Source: Diogma glabrata
Taxonomy: Eukaryota; Arthropoda; Insecta; Diptera; Cylindrotomidae
Assembly (NCBI GenBank): GCA_963693315.1
Contig: OY856186.1
Location: 90,213,381 to 90,277,380, forward strand
Direction: 5' to 3'
DNA: 64,000 bases
Under the pieces are notes generated by a model. It ran no database searches. It was not told the origin of the DNA and saw only the letters and a program-made list of their open reading frames with translations. Shown in pieces: positions 43,871-56,398 of this stretch. Positions within the stretch are counted from its first letter, which is position 1, and each line of letters starts with the position of its first letter. The translations under genes and the position numbers were made by a program.

Positions 43871-46800
43871 GTACCCCGCTCGTAGATGAAAGCCCCCGTT
43901 TAAGGTGTCTGTTCGAAATGAACAGCTTTGTGTGTTCGAGAAGCTGGTGAACGATCGAACACAGAATACCATACGCTGGCTTTAATCTGTCGATCGCGAC
44001 AGATTGTTGTTTGCCTTTAATCTCGATGACGAACTGTTTACGGAGACGTCGTATGATTTTGTAAGGACCTTCATATGGGGTTTGTAAACCTGTGCGAATT
44101 CTATCAACCCTAACAAAAACGTAGTCGCAGTTCTCTAGCGACTTTGGAACAAATATGTCGTTTTGTTTGGTTTGTCGTGTAGGTGTTGGAATTAGATTGT
44201 GCATTGTATCTCGAAGTTGATCAATGACTGTATCATGAGTAGGCATCTGTGAAAGAGGATTTTCAACGAAGAACTCACCGGGCAGTTTCAGTGTTTGTCC
44301 GTAGACAAGTTCTGCGGGTGAGCACTTCAGATCTTCTTTTACTGTAGCTCGAATACCTAAAAGAATGATTGGTATTTCGGAGCTCCACTGAGTAGTGTTG
44401 CCTCTGGCCATAAGTGCAGCTTTAAGTTGTCGATGAAAACGTTCTTACATTCCGTTCGCTTGTGGATGGTAGGCCGTGGTACGTATCCGATGAGAGCCCA
44501 AAAGTTTCGTTAATTCAGCAAAAAGTTTAGACTCGAATTGTGTTCCCTGATCAGTTGTGATGTGCAGTGGAACACCGAATCGTGATACGTAATTGTTGAC
44601 AAATGTCGTGGCTATGGTAGCAGCAGACATGTCAGACATAGTATAAGCTTCTGGCCATCGAGTGAATCGATCAACGCAAGTTAAAATGTAAGAACATCCA
44701 TTAGAAGGAGGAAGTGGTCCTACGATATCTATATGGATGTGTTCAAAACGAGATTGTGGAATTTCGAATTGTCCAGTTGGACTTTTTGTATGTCGTTGGA
44801 CCTTAGAGCGTTGGCAAGATAAACAAGACTTTGTCCAGTGATTAATATCTTTATTAATACTGGGCCAAAAATATCTAGCTGTAATCAATTTACGAGTACC
44901 GTTGACACCAGGATGTGACAAGTTGTGTAAAGTGTTAAATACAGTTTTGCGTATAGGTTCTGCGATGTATGGGCGATTGTTACCCGTTGATGTTTCACAG
45001 ACTATTTCAAAACCTGGAAGTTTAAAAAGCTCTAGTTTCAACGATGAACTAGCGTGACATACGGAACCAGAAAGTAAATTCTGAAGTTCTAAGTCTGCTT
45101 TTTGTGCAGCTATGATAGCATCGTAGTTGAAGTGAGTCTCAACTGATGCAGTTTCGTTGTCGGATGCACGAGATAATGCATCAGCGACAGTGTTATCTTT
45201 ACCTTGCACATGTTGGATGTCGGTAGTAAATTGACTTATGAAATCCAAGTGGCGAGATTGCCTTGGGTTTCGTTCGGTTTTAGAATGTATTGCACGCGTG
45301 AGAGGCTTGTGGTCGGTGTAAATTGTGAATTCACGACCTTCGACAAAATACCTGAAGTGTTTTATAGCTAGGTAAATTGCGAGTAGCTCTCGATCGAATG
45401 CAGAGTATTTGGTTTCAGCGTCTGAAAGTTTCTTTGAGAAAAATCCCAGTGGTTCCCAACAATCATTATTACGTTGTTGTAACACTGCTCCGACAGCAAT
45501 GTTCGATGCATCCGTAGTGATACTGTATGCAGAATCGTTACGTGGATGAACTAATAACGTGATATTGCCCAATTCGGTTTTTAACTTGGTGAATGCTAGT
45601 TGACATTCGTTTGGCCAAGTGAAATTTTTCGGAGTCTTGGGCTTTTTTAGTAAAGCGGCCAAGTGTGTATGAATTGGGGCAAGTGTTTCAGCTAGTTTCG
45701 GTATGAATCGATGATAATAATTTATCATACCGACGAATTGCTGAATACGTTTGATTGATGTTGGTGCTGGGAGTTCCGTAATGGCATTAATTCGTTCTTG
45801 AGAAGGCAGAATACCATTAGGTGTTATCGTGTGGCTGAGGAATTCAAGAGTGTTTACGCCAAAAACGCATTTCGAACTCTTTATGTGAACGCCAAACTCG
45901 CTTAGTTTCTGGAAGAGTTGTTCCAGATGAAGTTTGTGTTGTTCCTCATTTATCGATGCCACTAAGATATCGTCGATGTAGACGAAAACAAAGTCTAAAT
46001 CTCGAACGATTTCATTAATGAAACGCTGAAACGTTTGTGCAGCATTACGTAAGCCAAATGGCATTCGGGTGAATTCGAAGAGGCCAAATGGAGTGGTAAT
46101 TGCAGTTTTGTGTATATCTTCATTCGCCACAGGAATGAGATGATAAGCTCTAATAAGGTCAATTTTGGAAAAAATTTTGCAACCATACAAGTTCATTGAA
46201 AAATTTTGTATGTGCGGTATCGGATAGCGATCAGGAATCGTGACCGCGTTCAATCTGCGATAATCTCCACATGGTCTCCAGTCGAGATCTTTCTTTCGAA
46301 CCATGTGAAGCGGACAAGATACAGAGGAAGAAGAAATGCGACAAATTCCAAGTTTAACCATGTGTTGAAATTCAGTAAACGCAGCTTTTTGACGAATTGG
46401 ATCTAGCCGCCGTGGTCTTGACACAGGCAAGTGACCAGTGGTAACAATGTGATGTACCACGTTATGTTTGACCGGTAAATTGTAGTTCGGTTCTGCTGTT
46501 AGGGAAGGATACTTCTTTAGTAGCAGACCGTAATCGTTGTCGATCGTATAATGGATGGGTGTTGGCGTATCAACACTAACCATTGAGGCATGGATTGACA
46601 GCTGAGTAGCTGAATCAATCAGCCGTTTTCGTTTTAAATCGACAAGTAGGCCAAATTTACTGAGAAAATCAGCGCCAATTATCGGACGATTCACTTGCGC
46701 TAGTACGAAAGCGTGTGTGAATGTTCGTTTTAGGCCGATATCTACCTGTAGGAGTTTTGTTCCGTAGGTGTTGATTATCGTGCCGTTGGCAGCTGATAAG

Positions 46801-46976
46801 GCTAGATCTATTGGTTTTGCATAAGAGATGGTTGTTAAGCTCAGATTAAATGGAAGCACCGATAGGTCTGCTCCAGTGTCTACTAAAAAGGTCTGATGAT
46901 TCAATTTGTCGAATATGAATAGCCGGCTGGAATATTTATTTTCGATCACAGCCGCTTCGACCTCGGGCTTTAGATG
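43866..46976 (-). pseudogene. pol of the gypsy element: protease, reverse transcriptase, RNase H, integrase; one nonsense codon
   Basis: Frame read after a -1 shift at the gag stop. Counting from the GTG at 46949: retropepsin DTGA at 24-27; RT with KIDLIRAYH (262-270) and YIDD (324-327); RNase H acidic residues D480, E521, D546 and D590. Integrase follows with the H-H-C-C zinc region (H675, H679, C709, C712) and catalytic D741 and D800. A single in-frame TAA at 44445-44447 (codon 835) falls one codon before the expected catalytic Glu at 836. The frame then stays open to a TAG at 43866-43868, inside the 3' LTR. Apart from that one codon the polyprotein looks intact. As it stands, integrase is cut before its catalytic Glu. 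Confidence 0.95.
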
Positions 46977-47902
46977 TTTTTTTGATTGTCGATGTCATGT
47001 GTTACATCCAAACCTTTAGATGTAGACTGACCGTATGAGCATGGAGCTCTGCATTTGCGTGCTATTGCTCCGAACGCTCGATGGTAATAACACATCCCTT
47101 TTCTATCTCCTGAAGACCCTCGAGAAACTGACCTTGGTCGGAATGGAGATGGTGATCTATTACGAAATCTGAAACTATTAGGTTGGAACTTGTTTCGTGA
47201 TGTACTGCGGCCTCTCTGCGCCAGTCGTCCAAACTGTGCTTCCAACCTTGTAAGGCGTTCTTCCATCGTTCCTGTCTTTGGAGTGTTCGTGGGACTGATT
47301 CGGTATCTTGGCCTATGTTGGTGATGGACTTCTTGAACTTGTTGTTGGTTCCCTGACATCGCATCGTACATCTTGTCCGCCATTCTTGCCATCTTATCTA
47401 TGGGAGTCGACTCTAACGCAGCAAGAGGTATTCTAATTATTTCAGGTAAATGCCGTACCCACAAAGAACGAATGATATTCTCACTAAAATTGGTTCCGGC
47501 CAGATGTTTAATGTGACGCAGTTTCTCCGAAGGGTTCTTATCACCAATACCTTGAGCTGACAGCAGTGCCTCTAGTTTTTTTTCGTCAGATGGGGCCAGA
47601 CGTTCCAACAATGTTTGTTTCAACGCTTCGTATTTGTTGGTTTCAGGTAAGTTGTCGATTACATCCGAAACCAACTCGCAAATATCAGGGGTGAGCGCAT
47701 GCAGCAAGTGCAGGTAGCGTTGCTCATCTTGAGTTATACCCTGGAATGCAAACGTCTGCTCCAAGACACGGAACCAAATCTGTGGTCGTTGCGTCCACAG
47801 TGGTTGTAATTTTACGTCCGTTCTCATGTACGAGGCAGCATGCTGCAAAGGTGCATCAGTTTTGATACCTTGAGCAGTGTCCATGGTGTTATCGTTTTCC
47901 AT
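46970..47902 (-). CDS. gag of the gypsy element (310 residues)
   Basis: Structural polyprotein. It begins [18 protein letters not shown], with a capsid-like region having W/F-rich blocks ([30 protein letters not shown]). A basic, Arg/Ser-rich region follows, and then a degenerate zinc-knuckle-like end ([14 protein letters not shown]) of the type seen in many insect gypsy gags. It ends at TAA 46970-46972. The stop is immediately preceded by an A-rich frameshift signal leading into pol. Start chosen at the first ATG of the open frame. Confidence 0.93.
   Translation of the reverse strand: MENDNTMDTAQGIKTDAPLQHAASYMRTDVKLQPLWTQRPQIWFRVLEQTFAFQGITQDEQRYLHLLHALTPDICELVSDVIDNLPETNKYEALKQTLLERLAPSDEKKLEALLSAQGIGDKNPSEKLRHIKHLAGTNFSENIIRSLWVRHLPEIIRIPLAALESTPIDKMARMADKMYDAMSGNQQQVQEVHHQHRPRYRISPTNTPKTGTMEERLTRLEAQFGRLAQRGRSTSRNKFQPNSFRFRNRSPSPFRPRSVSRGSSGDRKGMCYYHRAFGAIARKCRAPCSYGQSTSKGLDVTHDIDNQKNI
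46976..46984 (-). promoter_or_regulatory. -1 ribosomal frameshift site at the gag/pol junction
   Basis: In gag frame the codons read CAA AAA AAC ATC TAA, so the heptamer is A_AAA_AAC, a canonical -1 slippery sequence, two codons before the gag stop. Slipping back one base continues as CAT CTA AAG into the open pol frame. A downstream stimulatory structure was not assessed. Confidence 0.85.
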
Positions 47903-49005
47903 TTTTGGTTGTCGTACGAGTATATGTTATATAATAAAGACAAACGCGAAAAAGTGAACCGTAAAATAAGTAAATAGTAAACGAGTAAATATAAGTATAT
48001 GTAATAAAAAAAACAAAATTCCAATTATTCAATGCAATCGCTAAAGATTATTTATGCCAAAAGGTAAAAAAAAAATAATAAATATATCGGCGATTGTAAA
48101 TATCATACAGTGATACGTCAACGGCACAAGAATATTAAATTGTTGGATTTCAATTTCGCAAAATTTCAATATACAAATGTAAATTAATGTAATTATATAT
48201 GGGAAAAATATATGAAATATATGAAAGAATAATAATATTATATGTATAATATGTATACTTGGTCACTCAAACCTGTTTTGTGCGGTATATATTAAACGCA
48301 TAAACGAAATTGCAAAAATCGCATACAAAAAAAATCGTGTAAAAGAAAACGCATAAAAACAGGCTTCAGTGTATATAAAAATTTTTAAGAAAAAAAAAAT
48401 AGTAAAGTAAAGTTTTAATTAAAGCAAATTTTACGTTAATTCAAATAAAAAAATGTAATTTAAATTCAGAATCAAAATGTAATCTAAAGTTAATAAATAA
48501 CTCAAAATAACTCAAATATTTATCTGTGAATGTCGTTGATCCTGATGGTATATCCTCTGTTACGTTGATTACTTGTTGTTGTTGTTTATTTAATATTTTT
48601 TATTGAATGTGTGAATTTTATTAAAGTTGATATATTTTTTGACAATAAAAATGATTTCAGCAAAAATTAAATTATTCCAGTAAATTGATCATTATAGATG
48701 ATTTATGTTACAGCTGATTTTAATGGTAATAATAATACGTAATAATTCCGTTAGTGTAATTGTTTTATTTAAAATGTTGAAAATTTTTATTGATTGTTGT
48801 TCAATGCAAACAAAAATGTCTTGATGACGTGGTGTATTTATTTTTAACAATAATGTTGATATACTCCCATATGGTTAATTTTTATTATGACGATATTTTT
48901 CGTTAATATAGCGACTTTAAACCTGGCACTATAAGTACCAGGTTTTCCAAAAAACAGAGCGTGTAATTTATTTGTCGGTAAAAACCGATATCGAAGGTCA
49001 CCAAA
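47903..49005 (-). other. 5' leader and primer-binding region of the gypsy element
   Basis: About 1.1 kb of AT-rich non-coding sequence between the 5' LTR and gag. Next to the LTR, in element orientation, TTTGGTGACCTTCGATA provides a TGG-starting primer-binding-like site. No additional frame is credible. Confidence 0.75.
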
Positions 49006-49418
49006 TGAGGTATCCGTTAGGTATTAATATAAAAACCATGCGATAATTGTTTTTTGGATTACACAAATTGTTTTTTTATTATAATATATAAAAATGTTGT
49101 ATTTATAATTTACACCAGTTTATAAATTTAAGTTTACACAATATATATATAACTATGTAAATCACATTAACATTGAAGATATCACTGTTGATTCTATTTT
49201 TAATGTTACTTCGCGAAAGCCCGAAGAGAAGTGAAAGTTAAACAACTTTTTGCCGCCAACCAAAAATTGCAAAAGAAAACCATTGAACTGAAAATTGATT
49301 TTCGAGGTTGGTTCGTTTTTCGACTTAATTAGTTAATTAATTAATTAATCGTAAGGCGCTGTGAGTTTTATCGATTGTAGAGATTAATTATTTAAATTTA
49401 AATATATTAACTTCTACA
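49006..49418 (-). repeat. 5' LTR of the gypsy element
   Basis: 413 bp. In element orientation it starts TGTAGAAGTTAAT and ends near CGGATACCTCA. It lies next to the primer-binding site on its inner side and the TATT target duplication on its outer side. Confidence 0.95.
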
Positions 49419-49707
49419 TATTCTATATTAAGGTTTTTACATACAATGCTTCACGGTGTAGCCGCTTGCAGGTTTTTGTTGTAATAAAAATTGAGCATAT
49501 GTTGGTTGTAGTAAACACACTCAGTCAAATATTTTACTCTACTGAAAATATGTTTAATATTAATAATAAATCCTATAGGAAGTTAAAATTGTTTTTCGCA
49601 AAGTTGCATTTTTCAACGTTAATGATGAGACTTGCGTAAGAAAGACGCTCCGAAATAATTTGGAGGTGAGTGAGGTGTTCTTCAAAGTCTTAAAAGCACT
49701 AAGGAGG

Positions 49708-51580
49708 TTATCTATGTATAGAGGAAACAGAATTCAAGGTCTCGAAATGAATGCATGAACCGTTGGAATGATCGCTGCGCAATCCGAATGTCATTTGAAT
49801 GAATTCGAAGAGTCCAAACGGTGGTGAATATTCCTGTCTTAGCAATGTAGTGTACATTAAACGGAATTTGTTGATAGACATGAAATCAGTTGTAAAAAAG
49901 ATGTTGCATTCATATAAAGTTGTTGAGTAAAGTCTTGCAAGTAAGGAATATTTATCAGAAGTCACTGTTCTTCGCTTTTACGAGATGGAGAGGGCTACAA
50001 TCATGGGCTGGTAGAAGATCGACAACTACCTTGAGCCAAATAGTGTTGAATCGGGTCTTGGCTATCGTCAATTTGTCCGAAAATAGTCTACGGTACTTAG
50101 ACGAAATGGGAGCACTACGCGTTTCGATAACTTGTGAAACGTTATTCATGATTGGTAATGCATAATTACTTGCAGAAGTTAAATTTTCAAAATTTCTTAG
50201 AATATTGACGACATCAGGGTCAATATAATTGTCGATTGTAGTTAGATTGAGTACTGGAGAAATGGAGATTTCAGTGACAGCGAACAAGTTGGTGAGTGGA
50301 TCGACAGATCGTCGATTTTGGATATCTACTAAAAACCACACTTATTTAAAAAGTCAGCGCCAAGTGTGGGCATGGTAATGTACGCTATAATAAATGTCTG
50401 ACATAACGATCGTCTGAGACCAATATTTAATTCGTGTGATCGTATACCATATGTTTTGACTTTGATAGCGTTCGCTGCAAAATTGCTGGGAAATCAGAAA
50501 GTTTAAAGAGCCTTTCTTCGACAGTAACTGAAAGGACAGACACTTCGGCCCCGGTATTGACTAAAACAAATTTTCATGAGATTAAGTCAAAAGCGAGAAG
50601 GCAGTAGTGAGACTGGCTGTTGCCACATGCCGCCGCTTGTGATGAGCCATTTATTTTTTTTAAGCTTGTGGAGAAAAAGAAAAAGAATTTTGGTTGCGTG
50701 GTTCGAAGTGCTTGCACTTCGGGTTACAGCGTCTGGCATTTTGCTGAAACTTATGGTGATAATAACATTCACCATCAAATAGTTTGCGACTAGCGTTACG
50801 ATTTCGGCTGTAGTTACGGTACTTGGACGTTCTTCTATTTGGATTAAAATTTGCTGGGATAATGTTAAGAAGAGAGTTCTGGAGTTCATTGAAATTCGCA
50901 GTCGAAGAAGCAATTTCATTAACATTTGGGAGTGGGAGAGATAACTGCCATGATAAAGGATCTTAAATGGGCAGCGTAGACACGATCAGCCAGCTTGATT
51001 GTCGTGGTAAGGTTAAGTTTCGCTCGAACTAGTGCTCCTTAGTGGAAGCGTTTTGTGCTTCACGGTCATGTCCCTCAGAAGTTGGGAAGTTTTCGATCGC
51101 CGAGATCCATTCCTCGTAGCACGTTTCTGATGCGATCAGTAGTGCTAGAAGTACACCATTGAAGAAGAACTGCTTTCACTTGGTCGTACGGATTTGCTCG
51201 CTTAGGTTTGTAAGACGTCCCAGATGAGTGAAGAAATCTCTGGAGAGATGACGCTTAACATGTATCCGTATTTATTTAGCATCTTGTGATTTGATGCTGG
51301 ATATACGAAAATGCTCTTTAAGTATCCTAGACCAAGTGTATGGATGATTTTTCCAGAATGGAGGAACTTTAACCGAAAATTGGTTAATCTTATTTATCTC
51401 TTGGATTTTTGGTTCCACAGTCCAAAAAAGGGAAACATTTTGAGGACTTGGTAAATTTCTGGCAGAGCTGCCCTGGACTGCAACAGTTTCAGCCGTGAGT
51501 GCTCTATCTTGCTCGTTAATAAGAGCTCCTCTTTCGTTAAGGAATATTGTTTGTGTAATAGGCTCGTCCGGAGGGTTCAC
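49708..51580 (-). pseudogene. Decayed second gypsy-type retrotransposon (gag to early RT)
   Basis: Minus-strand fragments lie in the order expected of gag-pol. 51272-51580 has a gag-like VKVPPFWKNHPYTWSRI. 50587-50925 is a basic region. 49955-50341 has FLVDIQNRRSVDPL and a spacer like that between retropepsin and RT. 49708-49965 contains PPFGLFEFIQMTFGLRS, the [17 protein letters not shown] block of reverse transcriptase. Frames are broken by many stops and shifts, the catalytic YxDD box is gone, and no LTRs were found. It is a different, older family member than the complete element next to it. Confidence 0.75.
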
Positions 51581-51989
51581 GGCTGATGCCTAAAGGAATT
51601 TACAGCCAGTTTTCCACATCCTCCAATTTTGAGGCGAACAAAATCGTATTTGAGTGTTGGAACCCTATTTGAATCACAGGAGCGATGACGCTCTACAGTG
51701 TGACTATTATTATTATTTTAAAAAAATTATTAATTTTAAAATATTTATTTAATTTATTACCGAATTACGATGTTCAATACAAACAAAACATTCAAACAAA
51801 ACGTTGTTGTATCCACAATGTAAATTTTAATATATTGATGTGACGAAAACAATAATTTTACGTCAAATCGAAAAAAAAATGGATGAATTGACTCACTGTA
51901 TGTTCCTGTGTAGGTCACCAGTTTATAGATATTTTACCTATTGTATGAAAAGATTATAAACGCTCAGGTATAAAGCTCTGTAGCCCAAA

Positions 51990-52330
51990 AAAAAGTTACA
52001 AGCCATCGCGTCTCGATTTGGATATGCCATACTTTGTCGAATGCTTTAGATATATCAAAAGCAACACCGAAAACCTCACCATGCTTTTCAAGTGACCCGT
52101 GTTTATTTCTTTACGGGATCGGCGTTTTGTCTTTCATTAAGTATTTTTGCCGACTTAAGTTAAGAAAATAATATTAAAATTAAAGTATTTCTCAAAGAAT
52201 TTAGTATAATAGCCGACAAAATTGATATGGGTCTGTAATTTATTGGATCCGTTTTAACATCTTTTTTGGAACTGGATGTACTGTTTCATATTTCCAGAAA
52301 TATTCACTTCTTACCCCCGTCCTATACTTC
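51990..52330 (-). pseudogene. LINE reverse transcriptase fragment, decayed
   Basis: Minus-strand translation in mixed frames gives VHPVPKK, then TDPINYRPISILSAI, and after a gap GEVFGVAFDISKAFDKVWH. These are successive early reverse transcriptase blocks of non-LTR elements. The last closely resembles GETFGVALDISKAFDKVWH of the LINE at 38041-39216. Only this part is present. Confidence 0.7.
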
Positions 52331-52334
52331 CATG

Positions 52335-52980
52335 TATTGATGAAACTCTTGAACAAAAAAAGGAAGGCATTGCAAAAATGGAATCAGGCTGATGCAAAAG
52401 CTGCAAGTGTTAGTACCAGTGCTCTGAACAAAATGTTATCAACATTAGTTTTACACAAGCTGCCAAAATATGGAATAAGCTATGTGCTTGTTTTCAACGT
52501 AGTAGTACACAGCGTTTCAACATGCTGATCGAATCTTTTTTTTAATTTAGCTAAACAAGAAGAAAAAGAAGATATATACAATACATATATAGCTAAATTG
52601 CAGAAATTATTCGTCGATCAAAATAATGAGTCAGATAAAAATAATGAGAATAAGGAGGTGAATTCATAAATAGGGAAATTGTAAATTTGTAAAGTCAAAG
52701 AGGAATTGAACATATTATCTCACCACCTTGCTCACTTCAGCAAAATGGTACAGCGGAGCGATAAAATCGAACGACAAGCTGCGCGATGCATGATTAGCGC
52801 AAAAATGAATTATTTTGTCTCAACAAACTTCCAACGCTTTTTGTAGACAATGCAAGTACTGTAAAGCTAGCAAGAAAGCGGAATATCATAAAAGACCTAA
52901 AGACATAGATATTCGATATTTTTATGTACGAAAAATGTGTTTGAAGAAGAACTAAAGTTGTCTTCGTCGTCTATATGTTC
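52335..52980 (+). pseudogene. copia-type (Ty1) retrotransposon relic with gag, integrase and RNase H pieces joined
   Basis: 52337-52528 encodes a gag-like frame (ALQKWNQADAKAASVS, then ALNKMLSTLVL). After shifts it continues as KLCACFQRSSTQRFNMLIES and TYIAKLQKLFVDQNNESDKN. From 52698 it changes abruptly to GIEHIISPPCSLQQNGTAER, the end of the copia integrase core. From 52845 it shows DNASTVKLARK and, in another frame, IDIRYFYVR, the copia RNase H signature. Most of the element between these pieces is missing, so it is a heavily deleted copy. Confidence 0.7.
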
Positions 52981-53124
52981 TGAATTGTAGGAAAATATTT
53001 TTAACTCTTTTTGCACAAATTTTATTTTTTCTTAATAATTAATTTTGCAACGATTCAGTTTCCTGAAATTATAGATTTCACAATTTTTTTTTCTAATCTG
53101 TGCAATAGAAAATTATATAATGAG

Positions 53125-54561
53125 CAGCTAAAGTGCAACTTTTTGTGTTATGTTTGTAGTTTGGTGGCCGAAAATTATAGACAACGAAATACAAAAAACC
53201 ACTTTAGTTCCGAATTAATAGGGCTATTCTGACAGTCGCATTTAGAGTCGAACGACACGACAAAACGAAAATGGTATTCTGACAGTCAGTTCAATACGAC
53301 AAATTTCATTAAATACGACAAAGGTAAAAAAATCGATATTCTGAGAGTCGTACGACACGACTTGAAATGTCAAAAACAATCAATTTTGTCGTAGCCATAT
53401 TTTTGACTTTTCTAGAGAAAAATATTTAAATTTAAGAAATGTTTGTTTTAAAATTAAAATAAAATGAAGAAATTAAAATAATATTTTGTTTTAGACACTA
53501 TAGTTCGCTAAATAAAAGATTGATATTTGATTCAAACAAATATGGATGTTTATAATCAAACTAAATTTTTATAATAATAATTAGAAAAACAACGTCTTTT
53601 TTCACTTTAAAAATTTATTTATTTTTAACACATTTTTAACACAATAAGGTGTTAAAAATAAATAAAGTTTTGAAGTGAAAAAGACGTTGTCTTACTAATT
53701 CTTATTATAATCACTTCAAGTAGTTCGAACAAAAATTATATAATTTTTAAATTTTTATGTTTTATTTTGTTTGGAATTTAATAATAATGAAAATGAATAA
53801 TTTAATATACATAAATGATTTCTTTGCAATATATTAAATTACAACAACTGGAGGAATTAGTTACAAAATATAGTAAATAAAAATAATAACATTTTATAAT
53901 TTATTTCTATTTTAAAATGCAACATTCATTTTTAAAACACAAAAAATAATAGCATTACACCAAAATAATTGTTATTATTATTAAATATTCAAAAAAAAAT
54001 TCAAAATAAACAAAAGTTTTTGATAGATTTTATCTGTCAAATTACAATTTTTATTAGTGGTGAATAATATGGTGATGGTGAAAAATTTGTCGTTTCGTAC
54101 GACTCACAGAATATCATTTTAGAGTCGGTACGATACGAAATACATTTTTGACGTTAGATACGAGACGACTATCAGAATAGCCCTATAAATATGTACACTA
54201 TTTTTTTGGCAAACGTTTAAAATTTTTATGAATATGATCTAGTAGGTAATAAATTTTCTGAAATAAGTTTTTATTGATTTTAATTCATGTTTAATTCATG
54301 CTGTTTTGAAGAAATTCATAATCTCATGTTACGTTGCTTTACTGCCGCCATAAAAATATGGAAACAAAATGGCGACATGTTACTGTCGCCGTAAAAATAT
54401 GAAAGTTGCCTTACTGCTGCCGTAAAATTATGTAAGAAATTTTACTGCTGCCGGAAAAAAATTAAAAATGGTGTTACTTTACAGCCGCTTTGATTATATG
54501 TAAAAAAAGTAAGACCTTCTTCCTAAAATTAAAATTTACAGCCATTTGCCGAAAAATATAA
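53125..54561. mobile_element. MITE-like repeat, copy 2, split by a 963-bp element
   Basis: Related to 18165-18683. It shares CACTTTAGTTCCGAATTAA on the left, CACTATTTTTTTGGCAAACG after the insertion, several CGCCATAAAAATATG motifs, and the end TTTACAGCCATTTGCCGAAA. The insertion at 53221-54183 interrupts it. Confidence 0.6.
53221..54183. mobile_element. 963-bp terminal-inverted-repeat element with TA duplication
   Basis: Ends are GGGCTATTCTGACAGTCG (left) and CGACTATCAGAATAGCCC (right), flanked by TA on both sides. Subterminal TATTCTGACAGTC / GATATTCTGAGAGTC and TCGTACGACACGAC motifs recur several times near the left end and in inverse near the right. The centre holds a long hairpin with ~55-bp arms (53572-53630 against 53650-53709). 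No coding capacity. The interrupted host repeat can be compared with copy 1 at 18255. Confidence 0.8.
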
Positions 54562-56398
54562 TTTTTTAAACCATTAAGAATTTTTGTTTAAAAACATGCA
54601 GCCAACTATTTATGCGGTGAGTTCTCATCGGATTCTTAAATTCATATAACGTGTTTTTCTCTTTAGCGTTTGCAAATGTTTGCCTTAGTGTTTTATTTTA
54701 ACTTTCTTTACTTGTTATCTTTATGTTTATTTTTTTCACATCATCGCGGCTAGGCTGTTACACTGTTGATTAGCATTTATCTATTTGATTGAACTTTTCC
54801 AAGTCTAATCAAGTTCAAATCATGATCACTAGATCTAAAGTCAAATACAAACAAAATATTAGCCTGTATTTCATGAAACAAGTAGTACAAAAATAATGTA
54901 TGTCGTTTTTCCGAAAGTGATTTGCAGACAACAAATTTTCCACTCATACTGTGAACAAAATCACTCTTCGGACTCGTAACGTAATATACTACCATCGCAA
55001 CTAAAATTTATTATCAACAAGGTTTAAATAAAAATAAAAATTTTCACCTGTTCTATTATTAATTATTATACAAGAAGCAAAATCGGTGATATTTCTTGAC
55101 TAAAACCAGTACCACCGATACAAGCATCTGGTAACAGCAGTTAAAATCCAATATATCTAGAAGCATCTTTTAGTTAGAAGCATCTAAACGCGTTATTTAT
55201 CAAAAACACATATATCACTTTTGTCTACAAAATTCTCATACTCCTTAATAATCATTACAAACCTATTCCATATAAACTTATATGGTCCCCATTCCACTCA
55301 AACAATTTTTCCGCTTACAAAAATATTTTTCGAAATTTTGTTTGTTTTATTATTACCAGAAAGCATGAAACATAACAAATCATTTAAAAATAATTTATTT
55401 TCCAAATATAACTCTTTTTTATTTTAATTTATTTTAAACTTAAATTAAATATTCCCCATTTGTTATAATGTTATGTTATGTTACAAGTGGGCCATTAAAC
55501 TGATGAAGCTTATAAATTTATAAAAAACACTAATTCAAATATTTATTTACGCAAGTAATGAATCCTTCCTGTTCCTTCCCTATTTTATATGTTATACATA
55601 GAATTCGTGCTCGTTTTGATTACGTGATCTAAACTTTTAAATATACAACAAGAAAATTATAATCATTCTGTCATATTCATTTATTTTTTTCTTGTATTTA
55701 CATCTAATCAAATCATAATTTAGGAAAACTGGAAAAACAAAAAAATAATCATTTTATAATTTTCACAATTTCTTTTTTCTATGAATTTCGTCTACCACAG
55801 AAACAAATTGAGTAAAAATAAATCATCGAATTTTGATTTAAGTTTTTCATCAAAGTTTGATTATTGTTATTTTCTTTTATTGAAAAATGAATAAAAGAAT
55901 TTAAATGAAATTTTCTTTGATCTTTTTCTCTTTTATTTTTTTGAAAGACGTCATCATAAGCTTTCGCTTGGTATTTTTAAGATTTTAATATTGAATTGAA
56001 ACTGAATCGCCAGTTTTTAAAACGAAGGTACGCTTTCTTGAAATAAAAATAACATTTAATAGTAGGCGTTCGTTGTCATTGACGTGAATGTTCATATTGT
56101 TGAAATATTATGATAGAAATTCTATTTTTCCTATAATCGTTTAAGAATTAATCATTCCCGCACGCAAATCACGTGTGCAAACTGATCAATTCCCGCATTA
56201 GTGCGGGCATGTCAATAGTCAAAAAGTCAAGAATACAAGTGAAATTAATTAATTATTTATTATTATTATTATATAGATATTGATAGAACAGTTACTTAAA
56301 TTACTAAACTTCGCTACATTTTTGTAATATCCTACTTTCGTTTCGGAATCACCAACTTCGCGCACTTGTTAGGAAAATAACTACTTTGATATTATATG
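54562..56398. other. AT-rich non-coding DNA, nothing recognised
   Basis: No gene, RNA or repeat could be assigned. Open frames at 54777-54995 and 55221-55427 show no motif. Confidence 0.4.

Larger units (their letters stand above)
43461..49418 (-). mobile_element. Complete gypsy-type (Ty3) LTR retrotransposon, 5.96 kb, antisense to the host gene
   Basis: Two nearly identical LTRs (43461-43870 and 49006-49418) bound the element. TATT flanks both sides (43457-43460 and 49419-49422) as a 4-bp target duplication. In element orientation each LTR starts TGTAGA. A TGGTGACC primer-binding-like sequence follows the 5' LTR. A ~1.1-kb leader precedes gag, and pol follows through a -1 frameshift signal. 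There is no envelope gene. The host Sidestep gene runs on the opposite strand, so the element sits in its intron antisense, the orientation usually better tolerated. LTR similarity (a few differences in 410 bp) implies a recent insertion. Confidence 0.96.

Noticed and set aside
49920..50165. Plus-strand frame opposite the decayed gypsy
   Set aside because: Antisense shadow of the minus-strand protease/RT relic.
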